Assembly: GCF_018531465.1 (NCBI RefSeq)
Contig: NZ_JAHDTF010000006.1
Coordinates: 1 to 64,000, forward strand
Origin: Sphaerisporangium fuscum
GTDB lineage: Bacteria; Actinomycetota; Actinomycetes; Streptosporangiales; Streptosporangiaceae
Length of the DNA stretch: 64,000 bases
Reading direction: 5' to 3'
The notes below the pieces were generated by a model. It searched no databases and had not been told where the DNA came from. It was given only the letters and a program-made list of their open reading frames with translations. Positions 55,963-64,000 of the stretch are shown here, piece after piece. Each line of letters begins with the position of its first letter. Position 1 is the first letter of the stretch. The position numbers were made by a program, and so were the translations under genes.

Positions 55963-56889
55963 TCAGCGGTGCAGGATGGTCTCGCGCTCCATGTACGACA
56001 GCTTCTCGGGGTTGCGCACGGCGTAGAGCCCGGTGACGAGGCCGTCGTCGATGCGCACCGCCATGACGGTGTCGACCTCGCCGTCGAGCCGGAGGATCAG
56101 CGCCGGGTAGCCGTTGACCTGTGCCGGTTGCAGCGACAGCGCGGCGCCGAACCTGCTCAGCCCAGCGGCCAGGGGGGCCACGCGGTCGGCGCCGGTGATG
56201 GGCGCCGGCGCGGCCTGCGCGAGGCCGCCGCCGTCACCCACGAAGACCACGTCCGGTGCGAGGATGCCGAGCAGGTTCCGCAGGTCGCCGGTTTCGATCG
56301 CCCGCTGGAACGCCGCCAGCGCCTCGCGGGTCTCGGTCGCCGAGACGATCCCGCGTGGCCGGCGGGCGGCGACGTGTGACCGTGCCCGGTGGGCGATCTG
56401 GCGGACCGCCGCCTGGCTCTTGCCGACGGCCTCGGCGATCTCGTCGTAGTCCAGGTCGAACACCTCGCGCAGCACGAACACCGCCCGCTCGGTCGGCTGA
56501 AGCGTCTCCAGCACCAGCAGCATCGCCATCGAGACGCTGTCGGCCAGCTCGACGTCCTCGGCCACGTCCGGGGCGGTCAGCAGCGGTTCGGGGAGCCAGG
56601 GGCCGACGTAGGACTCCTTACGCCGGGCGAGCGTGCGCAGCCGGCCCAGCGCCTGACGAGTGGTGATCCGGACCAGGTACGCACGCCGGTCCCGCACCGT
56701 CTCCAGGTCGACGTCCACCCATCGCAGCCAGGTCTCCTGCAGGACGTCCTCGGCGTCGGCGGCCGAGCCGAGCATCTCGTATGCGACGGTGAACAGCAGG
56801 TTGCGGTGGGTGACGAACGTCTCCGTCGCGGAGTTCACGCCGTCCTCGTGAGCGACCGGCTCGACCGCGTCCGTCTCCCGCTCGCTCAC
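55963..56889 (-). CDS. ECF41-type sigma factor with SnoaL-like C-terminal domain
   Basis: 308 residues from GTG 56889 (CAGGAG upstream). Region 2: NLLFTVAYEMLGSAADAEDV, LQETWLRWVDVDLETVRDRR; region 4: LREVFDLDYDEIAEAVGKSQ, AAVRQIAHRARSHV. Group marks are GPWLPEPLL between the regions, the DGGG loop (VFVGDGGGLAQAAPAPITGA) and AVRNPEKL at the end. The SnoaL-like domain tunes activity in place of an anti-sigma. A candidate own promoter lies at 56934-56960. No carboxymuconolactone/oxidoreductase partner is adjacent, unlike many ECF41 loci. Confidence 0.9.
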   Translation of the reverse strand: MSERETDAVEPVAHEDGVNSATETFVTHRNLLFTVAYEMLGSAADAEDVLQETWLRWVDVDLETVRDRRAYLVRITTRQALGRLRTLARRKESYVGPWLPEPLLTAPDVAEDVELADSVSMAMLLVLETLQPTERAVFVLREVFDLDYDEIAEAVGKSQAAVRQIAHRARSHVAARRPRGIVSATETREALAAFQRAIETGDLRNLLGILAPDVVFVGDGGGLAQAAPAPITGADRVAPLAAGLSRFGAALSLQPAQVNGYPALILRLDGEVDTVMAVRIDDGLVTGLYAVRNPEKLSYMERETILHR

Positions 56890-56933
56890 ACCCGGCTCCT
56901 GCCTGTTCGCTCTCAACCTTGTCACACGCACAA

Positions 56934-56960
56934 GATGCCGGTCGCCGCCGCTTTGTGACA
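56934..56960 (-). promoter_or_regulatory. Candidate ECF41 promoter
   Basis: On the minus strand TGTCACA is followed at the usual distance by CATC (spacer 17 bp from TGTCAC), about 45 bp before the sigma start. The ECF41 consensus is TGTCACA with CGTC, so the -10 part has one mismatch. Confidence 0.45.
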
Positions 56961-57034
56961 CCCGCGTCCGGTGACGCACGTCACACCGGCGCGCCGTCAC
57001 GGCGACCCGCGTGGCCGCGCCGCGCCAACACCGC

Positions 57035-58267
57035 TCAGTTCGTATGGCGGGCCATGTCGCGGGTGGGGGCGGGCGTCTCGGGTGGGCGTCCGGCCGGGGA
57101 CCGGCCCAGGCGGTGTCCCAGGTCCTGCATCGGGCGCTCGACGAAACGGTAGGTCAGCACGCTCACCAGCACGCTCGCCGCCACCGCCGCCACCGCGACG
57201 GCGGCCTGCACGACGTGCGGCGCCCCGCCGAGGCCGCCGATCAGCTCGCGCAGGAACGTGAACAGCGGGTGATGCACCAGATAGAGCGAGTAGCTGATCA
57301 GGCCCAGCGAGGTCAGCGGCCGGGGCATCGGCCGTCCGCGCAGCGCCATCGCGGCCGCGAACGTCAGCCCCGCCCCTCCGACCGTCGTGATCCACACGCC
57401 CGGCTCGACCCACCACCATCCCGCCTCGACCGCCCAGACGGGCGCCAGCGCCACCAGCGCGGCGGCCAGCGCGACCGGCCGCAGTGTGCCCGTGCCCTGC
57501 TCCCAGCGCCGGATCGCGGTCCCGGTGAACATCACGGCCAGGATCGTCAGTCCGAGCCACGGGATCCGCCCGCTCAGCACCGGCAGGGTCAGTGCCATCA
57601 GCCCGAGCGCACACGCGGCCGCCGTACGGAATCTGCCCGACATCACGCAGGCGAGCCCGGCCGTGAACACCGCCGCCGAGGCGTAGGCGAGCGGCCCGCC
57701 CGGCAGCGGCGCCGCGGCGAGCGCCGCTCCCGCCACCACTGACGCCGCGGCGAACAGCACGGCGAACAGGCCGCTGCGCTCGTGCAGCCTCACCGCGAAC
57801 AGCGCGGTGACCAGCAGGTAGAAGACCATCTCGTAGGACAGCGTCCACATCGTGTCCGCCACGCCGCCCAGGCCGAGCACGTCGAGCAGCATCGTCAGGT
57901 GGGAGGCGACCGCCGATCCGTCGCGCGGCACGGCCTCGCGCAGCGGCACCCACCACGACAGCGCCACGACCAGCCCGCAGACGCCCAGGTACAGCGGGTA
58001 GAGACGGAACAGCCTGCTGAACCAGAAGGCGCGCAGGTCGCCGCGCCGCTCCAGCGAGGCCGGGATGATGTACCCGCTGACCAGGAAGAACACCATCACG
58101 CCGTAGACGCCCAGGCTGAACCAGTAGGGGCGCAGCGGCGGAAGCGCCCACGGCAGGTGCTCGGCCACCACGGCGAGCGCCGCCACGCCGCGCAGGGCGT
58201 CCAGCCAGGCCAGCCTTCCCGGGGGTCCGGTCTCGCGAGTCGACGGGGGATCGGGGGCGGTGGGCAC
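57035..58267 (-). CDS. Membrane acyltransferase (Acyltransferase_3 family)
   Basis: 410 residues from GTG 58267, with about ten membrane segments. RLAWLDALRGVAALAVVAEH holds the conserved DxxRGxxA and catalytic-type His; VMVFFLVSGYIIPASLERRG (FFxxSGF) and SRLFRLYPLYLGV (RxxRxxP) follow. Ends SYSLYLVHHPLFTFL and FVERPM. Such enzymes acetylate sugars, peptidoglycan or antibiotics at the membrane. TAGCTT lies 7 bp before the GTG (leaderless-type). Single gene. Confidence 0.8.
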   Translation of the reverse strand: MPTAPDPPSTRETGPPGRLAWLDALRGVAALAVVAEHLPWALPPLRPYWFSLGVYGVMVFFLVSGYIIPASLERRGDLRAFWFSRLFRLYPLYLGVCGLVVALSWWVPLREAVPRDGSAVASHLTMLLDVLGLGGVADTMWTLSYEMVFYLLVTALFAVRLHERSGLFAVLFAAASVVAGAALAAAPLPGGPLAYASAAVFTAGLACVMSGRFRTAAACALGLMALTLPVLSGRIPWLGLTILAVMFTGTAIRRWEQGTGTLRPVALAAALVALAPVWAVEAGWWWVEPGVWITTVGGAGLTFAAAMALRGRPMPRPLTSLGLISYSLYLVHHPLFTFLRELIGGLGGAPHVVQAAVAVAAVAASVLVSVLTYRFVERPMQDLGHRLGRSPAGRPPETPAPTRDMARHTN

Positions 58268-58556
58268 CCGGCCCAAGCTACCCTCCGCCGCCCCGCTGAT
58301 TCCGTGATTCCGCAAAGGCTCGCGCGCGGGCCGATGAAGGCTTCTCCCGTGCACGGGAATGTGATACGGATCACAGGGCAAACCGGAATTTTCCTACCAG
58401 TTAGAGAGGTTTGATCGCCTCGTGAGGTTCATCCCGGTGATCGTGTGGCTCGTCGAGCGCCTGCACGTCGACCTGTGCCGTCTGAACAGTCGTCTGTGTC
58501 CCTGAACGCCGTTCCCGCCCCCCTTCTCCTCCCGTGCATGCCACCCGTGCGTCGGC

Positions 58557-59879
58557 ATGCCCTTCCACCGGAGCGCGTTCGTGAAAAGAGTCTCCTTCTC
58601 CCTGCAACTGCTACTCGGTCTGGTGATAGGCGTCGTCCTCGGGTTCGTCGCCCGTGCCGGTGACGTCACCTGGCTCACCGCCACCCTGACCGAAGTCGGC
58701 AAGATCTTCGTCCAGCTCCTCAAACTCGCCGTCCCGCCGCTGGTCTTCACCGCGGTCGTCGTCAGCGTGGCGAACCTGCGCAACGTCAGCGGCGCCGCCA
58801 GGCTCGCGAGCAAGACGCTGCTGTGGTTCCTGGTCACCTCGCTGATCGCGGTGGTCTTCGGGCTCGGCCTCGGCCTGATCCTCAACCCCGGCCTGGGCGT
58901 CACCATCTCCACCGCGGGGGCCAAGGCCGTCGACCTCGAGGGCGCCGGGACCTGGCTGGACTTCCTGACCGGCATCATCCCGACCAACATCGTCACCGCC
59001 TTCACCGAGCTCAACGTCCTCCAGATCGTCTTCCTGGGAGTCGTCATCGGCGCCGCCGCCCTCGCGGTCGGCGAGAAGGCCGAGCCGTTCCTCGCCTTCA
59101 GCCGGTCGATCCTGGAACTGGTCCAGAAGGGCCTGTGGTGGGTCATCAGGCTCGCCCCGATCGGCACCGCCGGTCTGATCGGCAAGTCGGTGGCCAGCTA
59201 CGGCTGGGACCTGCTCGCCCCGCTCGCCAAGCTCAGCGCGGGCGTGTACATCGGCTGCCTGCTGGTGCTCCTGGTGAGCTACCCGCTGCTGCTCGCCTTC
59301 GTCGGCAAGGTCAGCCCGCTCACCTTCTACCGCAAGGCCTGGCCCGCGATCGAGCTGGCCTTCGTCTCCCGGTCCTCGGTCGGGACCATGCCGCTCACCC
59401 AGCGGGTCACCACCGAGCGTCTGGGAGTGGACCGCGACTACGCCTCCTTCGCGGTGCCCTTCGGGGCGACCACCAAGATGGACGGCTGCGCCGCGATCTA
59501 CCCCGCGCTCGCGTCGATCTTCGTGGCCCAGGTGTTCGGCATCCATCTCGGCGTGGGCCACTACCTGCTGATCGCCTTCGTCTCCGTGGTCGGTTCGGCC
59601 GCGACCGCCGGTCTGACCGGCGCGATAGTGATGCTCACCCTGACCCTGAGCACACTGGGCCTGCCCCTGGAGGGCGTCGGGCTGCTCCTCGCGATCGACC
59701 CGATCCTCGACATGATCCGTACCGCGACCAACGTCGCGGGGCAGATGGTGGTGCCCGTCCTGGTCGCCCGTTCCGAGGGCCGTCTGGACGAGGCGGTGTT
59801 CACCGCCCCGCCGCAGCCCCTGGACGAGGCCCCCGCCGCGGTCCGTCCCGCGGCCGGTCCCGAGCCCGCTCTCACCTGA
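58557..59879 (+). CDS. Dicarboxylate/glutamate:cation symporter (DAACS family)
   Basis: 440 residues. LLLGLVIGVVLGFV, IFVQLLKLAVPPLVFTAVVV, the hairpin SRSSVGTMPLTQRV (serine-rich HP1), FAVPFGATTKMDGCAAIYPA, and LAIDPILDMIRTATNVAGQM, where the substrate-binding D..RT..N are kept. Eight membrane helices plus two hairpins expected. Takes up C4-dicarboxylates or glutamate/aspartate. ATG 58557 or GTG 58581. A strong terminator follows. Confidence 0.85.
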   Translation: MPFHRSAFVKRVSFSLQLLLGLVIGVVLGFVARAGDVTWLTATLTEVGKIFVQLLKLAVPPLVFTAVVVSVANLRNVSGAARLASKTLLWFLVTSLIAVVFGLGLGLILNPGLGVTISTAGAKAVDLEGAGTWLDFLTGIIPTNIVTAFTELNVLQIVFLGVVIGAAALAVGEKAEPFLAFSRSILELVQKGLWWVIRLAPIGTAGLIGKSVASYGWDLLAPLAKLSAGVYIGCLLVLLVSYPLLLAFVGKVSPLTFYRKAWPAIELAFVSRSSVGTMPLTQRVTTERLGVDRDYASFAVPFGATTKMDGCAAIYPALASIFVAQVFGIHLGVGHYLLIAFVSVVGSAATAGLTGAIVMLTLTLSTLGLPLEGVGLLLAIDPILDMIRTATNVAGQMVVPVLVARSEGRLDEAVFTAPPQPLDEAPAAVRPAAGPEPALT

Positions 59880-59889
59880 GCCCCCGCCG

Positions 59890-59920
59890 CGTCCACCTGC
59901 CCGGGCCGGGCAGGTGGACG
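59890..59920. terminator. Strong stem-loop terminator
   Basis: Perfect 14-bp arms CGTCCACCTGCCCG and CGGGCAGGTGGACG with a 3-nt loop, 11 bp after the symporter gene. Confidence 0.85.
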
Positions 59921-60023
59921 CCGCGCTCAGGGCGCCCGGCACGCGTACCCTTGACGCTCGGCCTCCGCCGTCAGGGACGCGGAGCCGGGCGGTGACGCGG
60001 CGAGGTCGGAGGGCGGTGGGCGG

Positions 60024-61478
60024 ATGCCGGACGAGAACTGCCGGACGTGCGGTCGCGCGTTGCCGCGTGTCACCGGCAGGCCGGGACGCGCCTCGCTGTA
60101 CTGCTCGGCCGCCTGCCGCCAGAAGGCCTACCGCTCCCGCCAGGCCACCGGCGGGGACGGCGTCCACGAGCTGATCGACGACATCCGGCGGCGCGCCCAG
60201 GCACTCGCCCCCGAGCTGCCCGAGCCGTTCTACGCCGACGTCACGGCCCTGTCGTCCTCGGTCGGCAGGCTGCGCCGCATCGCCACGATCGCGTGGGAGG
60301 CCACGCGGGCCGGGGAAACCGTCACGCCGGCGCGCGTTACGCCATCTCCGGACGAGGCCGGGGAGACCGTCGCGCCATCTCCCGAAGAGACCACGGATAT
60401 CGTCACGGCGGAGAACGTGACGGAATCCGCCGATGTGCTGGACGCCGTCCGGTCGGGGGACGAATGGACGTTCGCGGGGCTGGTGGAGCCGCACCGGCGC
60501 GAGCTCCAGGTGCACTGCTACCGGATGGTCGGCTCGTTCGACGACGCGGAGGACCTCGTCCAGGAGGTGCTGCTGCGCGCCTGGCGCCGCCGCGACGGAT
60601 TCCAGGGACGCTCGACCCTGCGCGCCTGGTTGTACGGCATCGCCACCAATGCCTGCCTGGACTTCCTGCGGCGCAACACCCGCCGCCCGCAGCCGTACGG
60701 CCCCTCGCCGGTGCCGCCGACGGCCGGTGTGGAGGCGCCGCCGATGCTCGCCTGGCTGCAGCCGTTCCCCGACCGTCTCCTCGACGAGATCCCCTCCGCC
60801 GAGCTCGGGCCGGACGCCGCAGCGGTGTCCCGGGAGACGATGGAGCTGGTGTTCCTGGCGGCCATCCAGCACCTGCCGCCGCGTCAGCGGGCGGTGCTGG
60901 TCATGCGTGACGTGCTCGGCTGGCCGGCCGCCGACACCGCCCAGATGCTGGAGATGAGCGTCGCCTCGGTCAACAGCGCCTTGCAGCGGGCCAGGCCGGC
61001 CATGCGCGAGCACCTGCCCGGACGCCGTCCGGACTGGACGCGGCGAAACGGGCTCACGCGTGAGGAGGAGGACATCCTGCGCCGGTACGTGGACGCGGCC
61101 GTGCGGGGCGACACCTCGGCGATGGTCGACATGCTGAGCGAGGACGCCCGGATCACCATGCCGCCGAACCCGCTGTGGTTCGGGGGCCGCGACGCGATCA
61201 TGTCCTTCATGGAGCCGACGTTCGACCCCGCCTCGCCGCGCTATTTCGGCCGGTGGCGGCACCTGCCGACGCGGGCGAACCGGCAGCCGGCGCTCGGCGG
61301 GTACGTGCAGCGGCCGGGCACCGCGGTCTACCGGGCGCAGGTGCTCGACGTGCTGCGCGTCGAGGACGGCAGGATCGTCGAGATCACCTCCTTCGAGCCC
61401 CACCTCTTCCCGGCCTTCGGGTTGCCGCTCACCCTGCGCCCCGGCTCCGATGATTTCCCCGCCTGGCCCGCGTCATGA
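60024..61478 (+). CDS. ECF-type sigma factor with N-terminal zinc-finger-like domain and SnoaL-like tail
   Basis: 484 residues. N-terminal C-x2-C ... C-x3-C module (CRTCGRALPRVTGRPGRA, LYCSAACRQKAYRSRQA) of the kind found in small actinobacterial DNA-linked proteins, then an acidic linker with repeats (GETVTPARVTPSPDEAGETV). Sigma region 2: VQEVLLRAWRRRDGFQGRST, LRAWLYGIATNACLDFLRR; region 4: LPPRQRAVLVMRDVLGWPAA, SVASVNSALQRARPAM. The C-terminal SnoaL-like domain (ARITMPPNPLWFGGRDAIMS) is like SigG/ECF56-type. The fused finger is unusual. ATG 60024 has GGAGGGCGG upstream. The SDR follows by 48 bp. Confidence 0.85.
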   Translation: MPDENCRTCGRALPRVTGRPGRASLYCSAACRQKAYRSRQATGGDGVHELIDDIRRRAQALAPELPEPFYADVTALSSSVGRLRRIATIAWEATRAGETVTPARVTPSPDEAGETVAPSPEETTDIVTAENVTESADVLDAVRSGDEWTFAGLVEPHRRELQVHCYRMVGSFDDAEDLVQEVLLRAWRRRDGFQGRSTLRAWLYGIATNACLDFLRRNTRRPQPYGPSPVPPTAGVEAPPMLAWLQPFPDRLLDEIPSAELGPDAAAVSRETMELVFLAAIQHLPPRQRAVLVMRDVLGWPAADTAQMLEMSVASVNSALQRARPAMREHLPGRRPDWTRRNGLTREEEDILRRYVDAAVRGDTSAMVDMLSEDARITMPPNPLWFGGRDAIMSFMEPTFDPASPRYFGRWRHLPTRANRQPALGGYVQRPGTAVYRAQVLDVLRVEDGRIVEITSFEPHLFPAFGLPLTLRPGSDDFPAWPAS

Positions 61479-61526
61479 CGACCGAGCCGCGCGAGAGGCG
61501 CGCGGCCACGGGAACGGAGTGACGCG

Positions 61527-62315
61527 ATGCTGCTCGAGAACAAGAACGCCATCGTCTACGGAGCCGGCGGGTCGATCGGCGGCGCGGTGGCCAGGACCCT
61601 CGCCGAGGAGGGCGCCACGGTGTTCCTGGCCGGGCGCACCCGCCAGACGCTGGAGAAGGTGGCCGGCGAGATCACCGCGGCGGGCGGCCGGGCGCGGGTG
61701 GCCGTGCTCGACGCGCTGGACGAGCAGGCCGTGGAGACGCACGCCAGGGCCGTGGTGGACGATGCGGGCAGCCTGGACGTCTCGTTCAACCTGGTGACCC
61801 GGGGGGACGCGCAGGGCACGCCGCTGGTCGGCATGAGCACCGAGGACCTTCTGCGCCCGATCGTCACCGGGGTCACGGCCAACTTCGTCACGGCCCGCGC
61901 GGCGGCGCGCCACATGACCGAGCAGGGGTCGGGCGTCATCCTGACGCTGAACAGCGGCTCGGCCAAGGGGAGCCCGATGATGGGCGGCACCGGGCCTGCG
62001 GACGCGGCCATGGACACCCTGGTGCGCAACCTGGCCATCGAGCTGGGCCCGAGCGGCGTGCGCGTGGTGGGCATCTGGACCGCGGGGCTCGCCGAGACGC
62101 TGTCCCCCGAAAGGCTCGCGGAGGTGAATCCCGGCATGGTCGTGGACCAGGCGGGATTCGAGGATCTGCTGGCACACCTGAACGGGATGCGGATGCTGCG
62201 CCGCTCTCCGACGCTGGCACAGATCGCCGGCACCGCCGCGTTCCTCGCCTCCGAGCGCGCCGGGGCGATCACCGCGACGTTCGTGAACGCCACCGCCGGC
62301 ATCTTCGCCGACTAG
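61527..62315 (+). CDS. SDR-fold protein with lost catalytic Tyr/Lys
   Basis: 262 residues. Cofactor motif IVYGAGGSIGGAVARTLAEE is good, and RQTLEKVAGEITAAGGRARV and VRNLAIELGPSGVRVVGIWT are SDR-like. Where the family has S...Y-x3-K, the sequence reads LTLNSGSAKGSPMMGGTGPA, DAAMDTLVRN: no Tyr and Asp for Lys. NNAG is also replaced (FNLVTRG). So it may bind cofactor without classical catalysis. It lies 48 bp after the zinc-finger sigma gene and is probably co-transcribed. Confidence 0.8.
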   Translation: MLLENKNAIVYGAGGSIGGAVARTLAEEGATVFLAGRTRQTLEKVAGEITAAGGRARVAVLDALDEQAVETHARAVVDDAGSLDVSFNLVTRGDAQGTPLVGMSTEDLLRPIVTGVTANFVTARAAARHMTEQGSGVILTLNSGSAKGSPMMGGTGPADAAMDTLVRNLAIELGPSGVRVVGIWTAGLAETLSPERLAEVNPGMVVDQAGFEDLLAHLNGMRMLRRSPTLAQIAGTAAFLASERAGAITATFVNATAGIFAD

Positions 62316-62328
62316 CGCCGCCCTCGGC

Positions 62329-62361
62329 GGCCCGGCCGGGCACGTCGCGTCCGGCCGGGCC
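62329..62361. terminator. Bidirectional stem-loop terminator
   Basis: GGCCCGGCCGG and CCGGCCGGGCC, perfect 11-bp arms, 11-nt loop, between the convergent SDR and Lrp genes. Confidence 0.75.
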
Positions 62362-62384
62362 GAGGCACCGGCGCGCGGACCGGA

Positions 62385-62843
62385 TCAGTCGAGCACCTTG
62401 ATCTTCTTCATCGTCGGCTGGGAGATCACCCGGGCGACGCCGGGAATACCGATGATCTTGCCGGTCTGGAACGCCTCGTAGGCGGCGTAGTCGGCGACCA
62501 GGACGCGCAGGTGGTAGTCGGGCGTGGCGAACAGGCGGCGGAACTCGACGACCTCGTCGTACGCGGCGATCGTCCTCTCCAGTTCCTCCAGCGTCTTCAG
62601 ATCGCTCACGCTGACCTCGATGGAGACGATGACCTCCAGGCCGCCGCCGAGCAGTTCGTGGTTGACGGTCGCCCGGTAGCCGCTGATGACACCGGCCTCC
62701 TCCAGGCGCTTCACCCGCCGCAGGCATGGTGGCGGGGTGAGCCCCACGCGCCGGGCGAGCTCGACGTTGGTCAGCCGGCCGTCCCGCTGGAGCTGGAACA
62801 ATATTTCTCGATCGATGTCGTCCAGTGCGTGTTCATTGCCCAT
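62385..62843 (-). CDS. Lrp/AsnC-family regulator
   Basis: 152 residues: ALDDIDREILFQLQRDGRLT, NVELARRVGLTPPPCLRRVK, RLEEAGVISGYRATVNHELL for the helix-turn-helix, then the RAM/ligand domain (VVEFRRLFATPDYHLRVLVA, DYAAYEAFQTGKIIGIPGVA). Likely senses an amino acid and controls the divergent M20 peptidase gene; ATTCTAGAAT in the gap is a candidate site. Confidence 0.9.
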   Translation of the reverse strand: MGNEHALDDIDREILFQLQRDGRLTNVELARRVGLTPPPCLRRVKRLEEAGVISGYRATVNHELLGGGLEVIVSIEVSVSDLKTLEELERTIAAYDEVVEFRRLFATPDYHLRVLVADYAAYEAFQTGKIIGIPGVARVISQPTMKKIKVLD

Positions 62844-62889
62844 CCGGCCAGAATAGAGCCAGAATCCGAAATCAAATTAGGCGCTTTTC

Positions 62890-62899
62890 ATTCTAGAAT
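62890..62899. promoter_or_regulatory. Candidate Lrp-type operator
   Basis: Perfect 10-bp palindrome ATTCTAGAAT within the only clearly AT-rich stretch (about 62855-62905) of the 132-bp divergent gap. Confidence 0.45.
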
Positions 62900-62975
62900 T
62901 GCTCTAGGGCGTTTCCGCTGGTCAATGCCCCTTACGGCGGTCTTTCTCGCATCACATCGGCGAATGGTGGGCATC

Positions 62976-64000
62976 ATGACGGATCGGGTCGCGCGGGTCG
63001 GAGCCTGGCTGGACGAGCGGGCCGAGGAGATGGCCCGGTTCCTGGAACGCCTGGTGGCCGTCGACTCCGAGAATCCACCCGGGCGCGCGCTCGGCCGCTG
63101 TGCCCGCCTGCTGCGCGAGGAGATGGATCGTCTCGGCCTGTCCCCGGAGATCCTCGGCCTCCCCGAGGCGCCCGGGGACCTGGAGGAGCCGTGCCTCGTA
63201 CGCGGCACCGCCGGCGACGGCGGCGGGCTCGTCTACTTCCACGGCCACTTCGACGTGGTCCCGGCGCAGGACCGCGCGCAGTTCACTCCGGTACGCCGCG
63301 AGGGGAAGATCGTCGGGCGCGGCACGGCGGACATGAAGGGCGGCGTCGTCGGCATGCTCTACGGCGCCGCGGCCGCCAGGGAGCTCGGGCTGCTCGGCGA
63401 CGGGCGGATCGTCGTGCACCTGGTGTGCGACGAGGAGACCGGCAGCGTCGCGGGCTCCGGCCATCTGCGCGCGGCCGGACTGATCGACCCGGCCGCGCGG
63501 GCCATGCTCACCGCGGAGCCCAGCGGCGGGAGCATCTGGAACGCCGCCCGTGGCGCCATCTCCCTGCGTGTCGACGTCCAGGGCCGCGAGGCCCACGTCG
63601 GGCAGGCGAACCTCGGCGTGAACGCCTTCCAGCACATGCTGCACCTCGCCCGTCCCGTCGAGCGGTACGCCGCCGAGATGGCCGGTCGGCACACCGATTT
63701 CCCGATGGGCCCCGGCGACGCCCCCGGCAGCATGCTCGTGGTCGGGGGCCTGTCCGGCGGCGGCTCCAACTTCAACGTCGTCCCCGGTTCGGCCTACTTC
63801 ACCGTCGACGGCCGCTTCAACCCCGAGGAGGACCTGGACGGCGAACTCAAGCGCCTCACCGGCCTCATCGAGGACGCCGCCCGGGAGATCGGCGCCACCG
63901 TCGCGATCCGGACGACCCAGGTGCAGCCCTCCGCGAGCACCGGCCCGGATCACCCGGCGGCCGCCGCGCTCGCCCGCGTCGTCGGCGAGGTCCAGGGCGG
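62976..64000 (+). CDS. M20-family metallopeptidase/deacylase (partial, runs off the window)
   Basis: At least 341 residues, 3' end outside. Metal ligands: YFHGHFDVVPAQ (His, Asp), GRGTADMKGG (bridging Asp), CDEETGSVAGSG with the general-base Glu, and AMLTAEPSGGS. The dimerisation domain has GAISLRVDVQGREAHVGQAN, LGVNAFQHMLH. Family of ArgE/DapE/CPG2-type amidases. ATG 62976, or 62964 in the same frame; both lack a strong ribosome site. Divergent from the Lrp gene, its probable regulator. Confidence 0.85.
   Translation, partial: MTDRVARVGAWLDERAEEMARFLERLVAVDSENPPGRALGRCARLLREEMDRLGLSPEILGLPEAPGDLEEPCLVRGTAGDGGGLVYFHGHFDVVPAQDRAQFTPVRREGKIVGRGTADMKGGVVGMLYGAAAARELGLLGDGRIVVHLVCDEETGSVAGSGHLRAAGLIDPAARAMLTAEPSGGSIWNAARGAISLRVDVQGREAHVGQANLGVNAFQHMLHLARPVERYAAEMAGRHTDFPMGPGDAPGSMLVVGGLSGGGSNFNVVPGSAYFTVDGRFNPEEDLDGELKRLTGLIEDAAREIGATVAIRTTQVQPSASTGPDHPAAAALARVVGEVQG

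Noticed and set aside
58611-61403. 930-residue minus-strand frame over the symporter and sigma genes
   Set aside because: It spans two clear plus-strand genes and a strong terminator; the composition is typical of antisense shadow.

Overview
The window is high-GC DNA with dense, mostly single-gene or two-gene transcription units. Many GTG starts, a large BTAD/NB-ARC regulator, ECF sigma factors with C-terminal extensions, a eukaryote-type Ser/Thr kinase, an MmyB-type XRE pair and frequent leaderless starts all point to a soil actinomycete. A Streptosporangiales-like genome (Nonomuraea/Streptosporangium type) is my guess from gene content only. No tRNA, rRNA, CRISPR array or polyketide/NRPS cluster was seen.

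Positions 1-6600 are a graveyard of mobile DNA. It holds a serine recombinase cut at its 5' end by a xanthine-dehydrogenase remnant, a broken tyrosine recombinase, two Tn3-family transposase remnants, two IS630-type fragments and several Tn3-type 38-bp ends. The clearest structure is a 3,097-bp unit (1658-4754) bounded by two nearly identical 196-bp non-coding elements with Tn3-type termini and flanked by the 5-bp direct repeat CTCTA. This is the signature of miniature Tn3 derivatives (TIMEs) moving the DNA between them. An intact short-chain dehydrogenase is the cargo.

Positions 6700-16600 hold a TetR-cupin-DUF4267 run, a membrane Ser/Thr kinase, a RidA remnant, about 900 bp with no recognised gene, an efflux pump with an NmrA-type protein, an SGNH hydrolase and a flavoprotein monooxygenase. 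The monooxygenase is divergent from an 1,100-residue SARP-like regulator and the gap carries 11-bp-spaced heptamers. Positions 20200-26960 hold a hydrolase-MerR operon, a nucleoside hydrolase-transporter operon facing a GntR regulator with paired palindromes, and a myo-inositol-phosphate-synthase-like gene.

Positions 27000-32200 hold two antibiotic-resistance-type genes: a rifampicin monooxygenase (rox) and an ABC-F ATPase. Each is preceded by a short leader ORF and a stem-loop, which suggests attenuation. Positions 33000-48100 are modules of one enzyme plus one regulator: TetR/flavin monooxygenase, WYL/RidA, YCII/ECF42 sigma (whose promoter motif also stands before a VOC gene), AraC/VOC, a UvrA-like ATPase, and a TetR/epimerase pair sharing a 22-bp palindrome that is their entire intergenic gap.

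Positions 48100-64000 hold a second MmyB regulator facing an efflux pump, an ArsR/quinone-reductase pair, an aminoglycoside-phosphotransferase-like gene, a two-component system, a threonine dehydratase, an ECF41 sigma, a membrane acyltransferase, a dicarboxylate symporter, a sigma factor with an N-terminal zinc-finger-like domain, a degenerate-site SDR, and an Lrp regulator divergent from an M20 peptidase that runs off the end.
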